From contig JAPLCL010000085.1 of assembly GCA_026392265.1 (NCBI GenBank), forward strand, positions 1 through 7,424: DNA of 7,424 nt, written 5' to 3'. Of this stretch, positions 1-5,585 are shown one piece after another; position 1 is the first letter of the stretch, and each line of letters begins with the position of its first letter. The translations under genes were made by a program, and so were the position numbers. Under the pieces are notes generated by a model. It made no database searches. It was given only the letters and a program-made list of their open reading frames with translations, and was not told the origin of the DNA. This stretch comes from Actinomycetota bacterium. GTDB taxonomy: Bacteria > Actinomycetota > Thermoleophilia > UBA2241.

Positions 1-1
1 G

Positions 2-769
2 GCGCTGGTGTTCCCCAACCTGTTCCCGCTGGCCGCCCTCCACGCGGTCATCACCTATCCGGACCTCCACTTTCTGCGTCCGTCGCAGTTCACGCCCGAC
101 CTGCTCGAGGAGGGGCTCGGCGCGGCGATCGACTTCGCCGCCCGCGCCGAGCGCGCCTACGAGGGACTCGAGCACCTGGAACTGTGCTGCAACCATATGC
201 TGCCGGCCGGCGCGAGTCTCGTGCACCCCCACTTCCAGATGTTCGGCGGCACCGCCGTGCCGTGGCTGCTGCAGATGATGTGGGAGCGCGCCGAGCAGTT
301 CCAGGCCGAGCACGGCGTGCCCTACTGGCGGGCGCTCGTCGACGAAGAGACCGAGCGCGGCGAGCGTTTCATCGCCAGCCGCGCCGGCTGCACATGGCTG
401 GCGCCGTTCGCGCCTACCGGCGGCCGCGAGGTCATCGCCGTGCTACCCGGTTTCGGGCGCATCGCGGAGCTCGGCGGCGAGCAGGTCGCGGCTCTCGCCG
501 CCGGCCTCTCGAAGGTGCTCGCCTGGTATGAGCGTGAAGGCCTGTCGGCGTTCAACTTCACGCTCGGCGGGGGGCCGCTCCCGGGCGGGCCGCTCGCCGC
601 AGGTTCAGCGGGCCATGCCGTCACCCTGCGCATCATCGCGCGCTCGGCCTTCAAGCACGAATACCGCACCGACGACTACTTCTTGCAGAAGCAGCTGGGC
701 GGCGAGCTCATCTTCATCACCCCGGAGGAGATCGCCGCGACGCTGCGGCTCGGCTTCGTCGGCGGCTGA
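2..769 (+). CDS. GalT-like (galactose-1-phosphate uridylyltransferase family) protein, 5' end outside window
   Basis: The frame is open from the window edge, so the true start and roughly the first quarter of the protein are missing; 255 residues are visible. The key signature is ASLVHPHFQ near residues 70-77 (counted from the GTG at base 8). It matches the GalT branch of the HIT superfamily (HPHxQ), in which the second histidine is the nucleophile that carries the uridylyl group. The opening NLFP segment and the ending, with LGGE then ITPEEIAATLR, also resemble GalT C-termini. By family it would transfer a nucleotidyl group between a sugar phosphate and a nucleotide sugar in the cytoplasm. 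The substrate is not fixed by what is visible; a GalT-like enzyme acting on another sugar phosphate is possible. The next gene starts 28 bases downstream on the same strand, so co-transcription is plausible. Confidence 0.8.
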   Translation, partial: ALVFPNLFPLAALHAVITYPDLHFLRPSQFTPDLLEEGLGAAIDFAARAERAYEGLEHLELCCNHMLPAGASLVHPHFQMFGGTAVPWLLQMMWERAEQFQAEHGVPYWRALVDEETERGERFIASRAGCTWLAPFAPTGGREVIAVLPGFGRIAELGGEQVAALAAGLSKVLAWYEREGLSAFNFTLGGGPLPGGPLAAGSAGHAVTLRIIARSAFKHEYRTDDYFLQKQLGGELIFITPEEIAATLRLGFVGG

Positions 770-797
770 GCGGCGCCGGCAGACCGAGGAGGACACC

Positions 798-1379
798 GTG
801 AACGAAAAGGACGTCTTCATCCTGGCCGACGAAGCCCTGAAGAACGTGGTCGACCAGATCCGCGACGACCAGTGGGATAGCCGCGTGCCGGACGACATGA
901 CTCGCAAGCCCGGCACGACGCTACGGCAGACGATCAACTACCACGCCTACGACGACGCCTGGGTGCCTGAGGTGCTTGCCGGCAAGACCATCGCGGAGGT
1001 CGGCGACAAGTACGACGGCGACCTGCTCGGCGATCACCCCAAGCTGAACTTCGCCGCCATCGTGGAGACCGCCGTGCTGACCGTGCGCGCCTTCGACGAC
1101 CTGGACCGGATCGTGCACCTCTCCTACGGCGACTTCCCGGCCCGCGAGTACCTCAAGCACATCACCAGCTTCCGCGGCCTGCGCGTGTACGACCTCGCGA
1201 GGTTCATCGGCGCCGACACGACGCTGCCCGACGATCTCGTGCAGGGACTCTGGGACGAGATTGCCCCCGACGCCGAGGCGTGGCGCCAGATGGGCGTGTT
1301 CGGACCGGCCGTCGCGGTCCCCGAGAGTGCGCCGTTACAGGACCGCTTGCTGGGCCTCACCGGCCGGCAGCTGCGCTGA
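798..1379 (+). CDS. TIGR03086-like, mycothiol-dependent maleylpyruvate isomerase/DinB-fold protein
   Basis: A 193-residue protein starting at GTG 798. GAGGAGG at 786-792 fixes this start, although the frame is open further upstream inside the preceding gene. The layout fits the MDMPI/DinB four-helix family: an N-terminal helix, a TINYHAYDDAW segment with His49 where the first metal ligand is expected, and a late SFRGLRVYDLARFIG helix (124-138) matching the family's ExxxHxWDLA region. Family members are cytoplasmic metal-binding proteins, some of them mycothiol-dependent isomerases or S-transferases. Here the late Glu and His ligand positions appear to be Phe125 and Arg129, so the canonical three-ligand metal site looks incomplete. 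The protein may belong to a non-catalytic or differently liganded subfamily. The specific reaction is unknown. It is probably co-transcribed with the GalT-like gene. Confidence 0.75.
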   Translation: MNEKDVFILADEALKNVVDQIRDDQWDSRVPDDMTRKPGTTLRQTINYHAYDDAWVPEVLAGKTIAEVGDKYDGDLLGDHPKLNFAAIVETAVLTVRAFDDLDRIVHLSYGDFPAREYLKHITSFRGLRVYDLARFIGADTTLPDDLVQGLWDEIAPDAEAWRQMGVFGPAVAVPESAPLQDRLLGLTGRQLR

Positions 1380-1676
1380 CAACGCAGGAAGCTCACGCCG
1401 ACCCTGCAGAATTACAGCGCGACCGACGCAACTACCTCGATGACGCGGCTGGTGGCCGTGCCTCGGTAGTGGAGAGAGAGGGGGGCGCGGGGCCTTCGTG
1501 CCCATCGAGCTTCTCGTCGGGGCCTTCAGGACTTTCGAGCCGACAAACAGGGCGATCAGAGAGGTCGCCGAGGTCTCGTCACGAAGGCCAGCCGCGGCTC
1601 GTTGAGCGGAAACGCGCTCCATCAGGGTGCGAGTCCCCAGCTCCTGCGTGGTGACGCCCGGCCTCCGCCACCGCGC
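1380..1676. other. Convergent intergenic gap without a convincing gene
   Basis: The gap lies between the end of the rightward DinB-fold gene and the end of the leftward ECF operon. No ORF with a start, ribosome binding site and family signature was found. A plus-strand frame ending at a TGA at 1603-1605 reads protein-like for about 30 residues (GAFVPIELLVGAFRTFEPTN and onward from 1492) but has no start, so it could be a gene remnant. A perfect 10-base inverted repeat (1491-1500 and 1580-1589) spans part of the gap. No clear intrinsic terminator with a T-tract was seen for either converging gene. Confidence 0.5.
1491..1589. repeat. 10-base inverted repeat in the convergent gap
   Basis: GGCCTTCGTG at 1491-1500 is the exact reverse complement of CACGAAGGCC at 1580-1589, with 79 bases between. 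The start of the left arm (GGGGCCTTC) also recurs as a direct repeat near 1528-1536. It could form a long-range stem in either convergent transcript, but the loop is large and the motif is GC-rich, so chance is possible. Confidence 0.3.
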
Positions 1677-2426
1677 TCACCCGCCAGGGAGCGACGTGAG
1701 ATCGATCTCGTGCAAGTCCAGGCCCCCGGTGTTCGGTGGCGAGTTGGTCCCTCCTGACTCATTGACCAAGTGCGTGGTGGGGTCGATGACCTCGAATCCC
1801 CAGGCGACCGGCGCAGGGCCCGGCTCCGCCGGATATGACCACGGGGTGAAGGCGCCGCGCATGATAAGCAGGTACGTCGATCGCCTGTTCTTCGCGCTGG
1901 GCTTCTGCCAGTGCCCGGGCTCGACTGCGCGCAGCGCCTGCTCGAGTGTGGTCTTCGTCCACCAGGCCTGCGTGGCCTTGCCCTGTCTGGCCATCATGCG
2001 CGCCTGTTTGTGGAGCCACTTCGGCGCCGGTGCTTCTCGGTCTGCGATGCGCTTGAGCGTGTGCGTCTCACTGCCGTTCGGCCGCGTGACGGTCAACGTG
2101 TCGGTCTTCTCGTTGTAGGCGACGGTCCACATAATGTCATCCGTGTTCTCGCCCCAGATGAGGATCTGATCGCCTGACAGCGAGGCCGGGAACGGCACCT
2201 TGAACGAGCGCGGATATGTCACGGTGTAGGCGACGCCTTCGGCAGCGCCCGGATTGGTGTGGATGGCGAGCTTGAAGGCCTGCGAGGAGTCGGTCTCCTG
2301 CCACACCCCGACGGCCCTCGCCTCGATCGCGGAGCTGTGCATCAGGCGGGGAGGCACGACGATCGCCGCCACGAGCGCCAGCACGACGACCACGGGGATC
2401 CCGATGAGCAGGGTCTTCTTTAGCAC
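1677..2426 (-). CDS. Membrane-anchored extracytoplasmic protein of the ECF operon (lipocalin-like stretch plus shared C-terminal domain)
   Basis: A 249-residue protein of unknown function. GTG 2426 is preferred over the ATG at 2447 because AGGGGGAG sits about 7 bases before the GTG, and the new N-terminus MLKKTLLIGIPVVVV reads at once as a positive start plus one transmembrane segment (about 5-24). The rest would be outside the membrane. Residues about 38-127 (GVW, alternating beta pattern, TVAYNEKTDTLTVTRPNG, then LKR) look like a small lipocalin-like beta-barrel, an inference from the pattern. Residues about 136-249 resemble the C-terminus of the upstream gene product: KWL, ARxxG, AxxxW, and YLLIMRGAF (185-193) followed by a VIDPTTHLV strand. 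It starts 34 bases after the upstream stop, as the last gene of the sigma-factor operon, so it is probably part of that sensing or response unit. No catalytic motif was recognised. Confidence 0.7.
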   Translation of the reverse strand: MLKKTLLIGIPVVVVLALVAAIVVPPRLMHSSAIEARAVGVWQETDSSQAFKLAIHTNPGAAEGVAYTVTYPRSFKVPFPASLSGDQILIWGENTDDIMWTVAYNEKTDTLTVTRPNGSETHTLKRIADREAPAPKWLHKQARMMARQGKATQAWWTKTTLEQALRAVEPGHWQKPSAKNRRSTYLLIMRGAFTPWSYPAEPGPAPVAWGFEVIDPTTHLVNESGGTNSPPNTGGLDLHEIDLTSLPGG

Positions 2427-2460
2427 CGTGCAGCTCCCCCTTCGCATACGACCATCGGCA

Positions 2461-3504
2461 TCACTTCCCGCCGAGCTTGATAGGCCCCTGCGGCGGCGGG
2501 ATCCTGGACGTGTCGAACGGCCGGTCGCTCTGGCCCTGGGAGATCACATTGTGTGAGTCCTGGTCTAGCAGCCAGTACCTCCAGCCGCCGCCGGCGAAGT
2601 CGCCGTGCATGATGACGAGCCAGACAGTCGCCCACTGCGCGTACACGGACGTTGGCCAGCTCTCCCCCTCGATGCGCTTCAGGTAGTACCTCGACTGCAG
2701 TTCCCAGCGAGCGGTCGCCCGGGCATCGCCGGCGTCGCGGGCGAGGCTCGACATCCGCTCGAGCAGCCAGGCTCGCGGCTTGTCCGGCTCACGCGATGCG
2801 GCGGGAGAGGGCTTCGGTGTCGGGGTCGTCTTCAGGCGCGCGGCCTCGGCTGCGGTCAGCGCCTTCGTCGTGACCGTGCCGTCGAGCGCCTTAGTCTCGA
2901 TGGTCGTGGTGCCGTCCGGGGCCACCGTCGTCGTGATGATGTTGCCGTCGGCGTCGGCTTCCTGGGTGATGGTGGTGTCGTCAGCCAGCTTCCCTATCGA
3001 CTTGCTCCCCGGTCCTCCGACCTGGAAGACGCCGATCTGCGTGACGCCGTCGGACTCGTAGACGGGGATCATCCGGCCCCTCAGGGTGGCTTCATTGCCG
3101 GCCACGGCCTCCTCGGGCGTTCCGGGTGGCTGATGGGATCCCACGAGCTCCGTCCGGTAGCAGTACCCGACCTTACCGTTCGTGGCCATGACCGCCATGA
3201 GGTCAGGCTCCTTCACCAGCGGCTTGTTGGGCCCGAACGTATCACCGCTGGCGTTCATGGGATACACGGACTCCGCCGGGAGCGGTGGATCGGGAAGGTG
3301 CGCCGGGTCCGGGTCGAAGCCGCCTGCGAGGGCGACGGTGCCGAGCAGGCCCGCGACGGCCACTCCGGCCGCGACCGCGATGGCGAGCCAGCGCCGGGGC
3401 CTGCGCGGCTGCCGAACCCTCTCCGTCAGCACCTCGAACTGCCCGCGCAGTTCGGCGGCGAACCGGGTCTCGGCCAGCCTGCGTTCTCTCTCCTCAGCGT
3501 CCAT
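2461..3504 (-). CDS. Single-pass membrane protein next to the ECF sigma factor; candidate sigma-factor partner
   Basis: A 347-residue protein. ATG 3504 is preferred to the adjacent GTG 3507 because GAGG lies 7 bases before the ATG. Residues 1-38 are charged and predicted cytoplasmic (EERERRLAETRF, then an RQPRRPRR stop-transfer cluster). Residues 39-60 form one transmembrane helix, and the remainder is extracytoplasmic. Around 111-164 is a domain with VGYCYRTELVG, PEEAV and IPVYESDGVTQIGVFQV. Residues 186-217 contain about three 11-residue Thr-rich repeats, each starting Asp-Gly (Asp186, Asp197, Asp208). A Pro-rich linker follows (226-243), then a C-terminal domain (about 243-347) with WLVIMHGDF, homologous to that of the next gene. 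The gene starts 9 bases after the sigma-factor stop, so the two are probably translationally coupled. Position and topology suggest an anti-sigma or sensor role, but the zinc anti-sigma HxxxCxxC motif is absent and the cytoplasmic tail is short. The function is inferred only from context. Confidence 0.72.
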   Translation of the reverse strand: MDAEERERRLAETRFAAELRGQFEVLTERVRQPRRPRRWLAIAVAAGVAVAGLLGTVALAGGFDPDPAHLPDPPLPAESVYPMNASGDTFGPNKPLVKEPDLMAVMATNGKVGYCYRTELVGSHQPPGTPEEAVAGNEATLRGRMIPVYESDGVTQIGVFQVGGPGSKSIGKLADDTTITQEADADGNIITTTVAPDGTTTIETKALDGTVTTKALTAAEAARLKTTPTPKPSPAASREPDKPRAWLLERMSSLARDAGDARATARWELQSRYYLKRIEGESWPTSVYAQWATVWLVIMHGDFAGGGWRYWLLDQDSHNVISQGQSDRPFDTSRIPPPQGPIKLGGK

Positions 3505-3513
3505 CACGTCACC

Positions 3514-4077
3514 TCATCCTTCCAGCTGCGCGGCCAGCCGCTTGAGTCCCCGGCTGACTCGCGCCCGCACGACGTCCTCGCTGCAGCCGAGCGCGGCTGC
3601 GATCTCCCTGTACGACCTGCCATCGATGACGCGCAGGCGCAGCGCCTCACGCTGATCGGCGCGCAGCTCACCGAAGGCGTCCCTCACTTCCCGGCCGATG
3701 TGCTCGAAGTCGATGAGCGCCTCGATGCGCTCGATGTCCTCGGGGCCGAGCTCGATCCGCTCCATACCCAGCTGCCTGCGGGCGGCGTCCTCGACGCGCA
3801 GGCGGCGCCGGTAGCGCCCGAGCTTGCGGCGCGCGATCGTGGAGAGCCAGGCGGCCGCCGAGCCCTCGCCGCGATCGCGGAAGCGCCCGCGAGAGGCGTA
3901 GGCCTCGGCCAGCGTCTCCGCCGCCAGGTCGGCCGCCACCTGTGCGTCGAGGGTGCGGCGCACGAAGTAGGCGAGCAGGCCGGGCAGCGTGCGGTCGTAG
4001 AGCGCGACGAAGCGTGCGGGCCGGTCGCCTGATGCGACCAGCAACTCCTCGTCCCGCCGATGCTCGGTTTCGCCCAT
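3514..4077 (-). CDS. ECF-type RNA polymerase sigma factor
   Basis: A 187-residue sigma-70 family protein with only regions 2 and 4, as in extracytoplasmic-function sigma factors. Region 2 spans about 21-92 (ARFVALYDRTLPGLLAYFVRR, DLAAETLAEAYASRGRF, AAAWLSTIARRKLGRYRRR), covering core binding and -10 recognition. Region 4 spans about 128-183 (LRADQREALRLRVIDGRSYREIAAALG and a VVRARVSRGLKRL recognition helix) for -35 binding. It would direct RNA polymerase to a small regulon. The ATG at 4077 is preceded by GAGGAG at 4081-4086. The next gene encodes a membrane protein 9 bases downstream. Its own promoter region carries a TGTCACA-N16-CATTA element mirrored on the divergent gene, suggesting positive autoregulation. 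There is no SnoaL-like C-terminal extension, so it is not a typical ECF41 member despite the TGTCACA -35. The exact ECF subgroup is not assigned. Confidence 0.93.
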   Translation of the reverse strand: MGETEHRRDEELLVASGDRPARFVALYDRTLPGLLAYFVRRTLDAQVAADLAAETLAEAYASRGRFRDRGEGSAAAWLSTIARRKLGRYRRRLRVEDAARRQLGMERIELGPEDIERIEALIDFEHIGREVRDAFGELRADQREALRLRVIDGRSYREIAAALGCSEDVVRARVSRGLKRLAAQLEG

Positions 4078-4120
4078 GCGCTCCTCGTCTCAGACCGCAG
4101 CGACGCGCCTTTCACTACAC

Positions 4121-4148
4121 TAATGCCGCGAGCGGCGATTCTGTGACA
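4121..4148 (-). promoter_or_regulatory. Predicted ECF-type promoter of the sigma-factor operon
   Basis: Read on the minus strand, TGTCACA (4148-4142) is followed after 16 bases by CATTA (4125-4121), within the longer conserved 9-mers CTGTCACAG and GCGGCATTA. The expected transcript start is near 4114, giving a leader of about 36 bases that contains the GAGGAG ribosome binding site. An identical element faces the other way at 4172-4199. The spacing fits ECF promoters. Recognition by the adjacent sigma factor is an inference. Confidence 0.65.
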
Positions 4149-4171
4149 GGGAGGGCCTTGTCGGCGTCCTC

Positions 4172-4199
4172 TGTCACAGGAACCTGGCTGGCGGCATTA
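4172..4199 (+). promoter_or_regulatory. Predicted ECF-type promoter of the divergent lipoprotein gene
   Basis: TGTCACA at 4172-4178, a 16-base spacer and CATTA at 4195-4199 are the same two elements, at the same spacing, as on the opposite strand. The spacer sequence itself differs (GAACCTGGCTG here, AATCGCCGCTC there, over the 11 bases between the 9-mers). This implies selection on the two boxes only. The transcript start should lie near 4206, about 44 bases before the preferred start codon at 4250. Confidence 0.65.
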
Positions 4200-4249
4200 A
4201 CAGTATGGTGGCAGAGCACGGGCACGGCGGCGACAACGACGGGAGCCCC

Positions 4250-5065
4250 ATGGATATGGGTCACCACGGAGATCGAGTCGCGGCGATGGAACGCATGGGC
4301 ATCCGCTGGCGGGTCGGCACCGCGATCGCGCTTGTCTGCCTCTTGGCGATGTCCCTCACGGCTTGCGCACAGGCCGAGGCTAGCCTCTCCCCGTCTCCAG
4401 CCGGCAACGTCAGCGGCACAGTGCTGCTGAAAGGGGCGCAGTCAGACGCCCCCGGCGCCGGCCTCCTGGTCACAGCGCTCAGCCGAAAGCCGCACGTGCG
4501 GCCTGTGAGCACGCACACTGCCGCAGACGGCAGCTTCAACTTCCAGCTGCAGACGGGCTGGTATCTGCTCACGGTCGACTACTGGGGAGCACCCTCCGCG
4601 CAGATTCATGTGGGAGACTCCGGCGTCACCGTCGCGCCCATCGTCGCACCAAGCCGAGAGCTCGCGCAGACCACCAGGGTGACCGTGAACGTCGCCCCCG
4701 GCGTCATCCCTCCGCCCGGGGTCTGGCCGAGCAGCCACCTCGCCCTGCTGAAGCCGGCGCCCAGACACCTGCCACCCGTGATCTCTCGCAAGAGGGCGAT
4801 CGCCGTCGGGCTGGGCTACGGGAAGCCGGCACGAGCCGTGCTCGCCGTCGTCTCCGCGCCGCAGACGATCATCGCTCCGCACGGGCCGATGCGGAACTGG
4901 CTCACCTGGGTCGTCACCCGCACCATGCGCAGGCCGTTCGACCCTCGCGTCGGCGGGCCACTGCAACCGGGAGCGACCCCGGGACCCCCATACCTGGTGC
5001 ACCACAGCGTGTCATTCGTCGACGCCCGCACCGGCGAGTTCCTCCTGGGCTTCTTCACCCCGTAG
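4250..5065 (+). CDS. Predicted lipoprotein divergent from the ECF sigma factor (carboxypeptidase-regulatory-like domain plus PepSY-like C-terminus)
   Basis: A 271-residue protein if started at ATG 4250, which has GGGAG 4 bases upstream. Other in-frame starts are ATG 4205, 4256, 4286 and 4295; 4286 gives the most typical short signal peptide. A hydrophobic segment ends in the lipobox LTAC with Cys39, so a lipid-anchored extracytoplasmic protein is predicted. Residues about 52-128 (GTVLLKG, GLLVTALSRKP, TAADGSFNFQLQTGWYLLTVDYWG) look like a carboxypeptidase-regulatory-like beta-sandwich. The last 95 residues (ISRKRAIAVGLGYGKPAR at 178-195, WLTWVV at 217-222, SFVDARTGEFLLGF near the end) have the look of a PepSY-like domain, a pattern inference. 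It faces the sigma-factor operon across a shared symmetric promoter region, so it is a likely regulon member. Part of this C-terminal domain recurs as a decayed copy after higA. No enzyme motif was seen. Confidence 0.72.
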   Translation: MDMGHHGDRVAAMERMGIRWRVGTAIALVCLLAMSLTACAQAEASLSPSPAGNVSGTVLLKGAQSDAPGAGLLVTALSRKPHVRPVSTHTAADGSFNFQLQTGWYLLTVDYWGAPSAQIHVGDSGVTVAPIVAPSRELAQTTRVTVNVAPGVIPPPGVWPSSHLALLKPAPRHLPPVISRKRAIAVGLGYGKPARAVLAVVSAPQTIIAPHGPMRNWLTWVVTRTMRRPFDPRVGGPLQPGATPGPPYLVHHSVSFVDARTGEFLLGFFTP

Positions 5066-5264
5066 GCCCTCGGCGCACCGAGCTCCTCACCTTTCTCGCC
5101 TCCCAGGTCCAGTCCTCGACCCGGTAGCCCGGCTCACCGCGCGTCACGAGCCCGTGCCGGCGACGCAACGTGCCGACCGTCTGCCAGCTCTTCACATGAT
5201 CGGCGACGACTCGTGCCTCACTCGCCGCCGGTCCTTTCCAGAGAACCCGCGGTCTTGACCCATG
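5055..5264 (-). pseudogene. Possible remnant of a winged-helix-like protein, minus strand
   Basis: Between the lipoprotein gene and higB, the minus strand is open from after a TGA at 5267-5265 to a TGA at 5057-5055. It reads protein-like: EARVVADHVKSWQTVGTL, then RRRHGLVTRGEPGYRVEDW. The pattern suggests a winged-helix turn-plus-wing end, but no family is recognised. There is no ATG, and the only GTG (5195) lacks a ribosome binding site and would give 46 residues. It also overlaps the higBA promoter and the last 11 bases of the lipoprotein gene. Most likely it is the eroded C-terminal end of a lost gene; chance reading in GC-rich DNA is the alternative. Confidence 0.35.
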
Positions 5265-5283
5265 TCACGTGACGCGTTACACT
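5255..5283 (+). promoter_or_regulatory. Sigma-70-type promoter of higBA
   Basis: TTGACC (5255-5260) and TACACT (5278-5283) are separated by exactly 17 bases, a close match to the housekeeping consensus. Transcription should start about 5289-5290, which coincides with the GTG start of higB. The toxin message is therefore predicted to be leaderless. Confidence 0.65.
5264..5273. promoter_or_regulatory. Palindromic operator candidate in the higBA promoter
   Basis: GTCACGTGAC is a perfect 10-base palindrome sitting wholly inside the -35/-10 spacer. HigA-type antitoxins are HTH repressors of their own operon and bind such palindromes. Binding here would block polymerase. Confidence 0.5.
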
Positions 5284-5289
5284 GCGCTC

Positions 5290-5571
5290 GTGATCAAGAC
5301 GTTCGCCGACAAGCGCACGCAGCAGCTCTACCTCATGGGCACGGCCACACGCTTCCCGCCGGACGTCGCTCGGCGCGCCGCCCGCAAGCTTGAGTACGTC
5401 GACCTGGCGACGCAGCTCGATGACCTCAAGGTCCCGCCCGGCAATCGGCTGCACGCCCTCGACCGCGAGCGCAAAGGGCAGCACTCGATCTCGATCAACG
5501 ACCAGTGGCGCATCTGCTTCCGCTTCGAGGATGGCGACGCCTACGACGTCGAAGTCACCGACTATCACTAA
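5290..5571 (+). CDS. higB: HigB-type toxin (RelE/ParE superfamily mRNA interferase)
   Basis: A 93-residue protein with the full HigB layout: MIKTFADKRTQQLY at the start, RFPPDVARRAARKL helix, GNRLHALDRERKGQHSISIN (51-70), DQWRICFRFEDGDAY and the terminal VTDYH. The family cuts mRNA on translating ribosomes. The closing Asp91-Tyr92-His93, with His55 and Arg74, corresponds to the conserved basic and aromatic residues of HigB active sites, so the toxin looks intact. GTG 5290 is chosen because homologues begin with M-I-K and the promoter -10 ends 6 bases before it. The upstream GTG at 5269 lies within the promoter. No ribosome binding site is present, consistent with leaderless translation. The toxin precedes its antitoxin, the usual higBA order, and the antitoxin ATG follows 14 bases after the stop. 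Confidence 0.93.
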   Translation: MIKTFADKRTQQLYLMGTATRFPPDVARRAARKLEYVDLATQLDDLKVPPGNRLHALDRERKGQHSISINDQWRICFRFEDGDAYDVEVTDYH

Positions 5572-5585
5572 AGGCGAGGTGTGAG

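Larger units (their letters stand above)
4121..4199. repeat. 79-base symmetric dyad: two nested pairs of 9-base inverted arms
   Basis: The outer arms are TAATGCCGC (4121-4129) and GCGGCATTA (4191-4199). The inner arms are CTGTGACAG (4141-4149) and CTGTCACAG (4171-4179). All are exact reverse complements, and both gaps between outer and inner arms are 11 bases, so the two pairs share one centre at base 4160. The central 21 bases show no symmetry. It is best explained as two divergent copies of one promoter. A local GCCGC-GA-GCGGC palindrome (4125-4136) overlaps the left outer arm. Confidence 0.9.

Noticed and set aside
1624..1642. T-arm-like GGGTGCGAGTCCC suggesting a tRNA
   Set aside because: No matching acceptor stem, anticodon arm or D-arm could be found at the required distances.
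2605..4032. 475-codon plus-strand frame opposite the sigma factor and membrane-protein genes
   Set aside because: Its translation is Arg/Ala/Gly-rich with no family pattern, while the opposite strand encodes a clear ECF sigma factor and a coupled membrane protein.
3514..4077. Assignment of the sigma factor to ECF41 on the basis of TGTCACA
   Set aside because: The protein ends right after region 4 with no SnoaL-like extension, and the -10 box is CATTA rather than CGTC.
4179..4183. GGAAC as a conventional ECF -35 box
   Set aside because: It is not mirrored on the sigma-gene side (GAATC there), whereas TGTCACA and CATTA are present identically on both strands.
4121..4199. Reading the dyad as an intrinsic terminator or a mobile-element end
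   Set aside because: The arms are separated by unpaired spacers, there is no T-tract, and it lies between two divergent gene starts with no transposase nearby.
5269..5292. Upstream GTG at 5269 as the higB start
   Set aside because: It lies inside the promoter spacer and would add seven residues absent from the usual HigB N-terminus (M-I-K).
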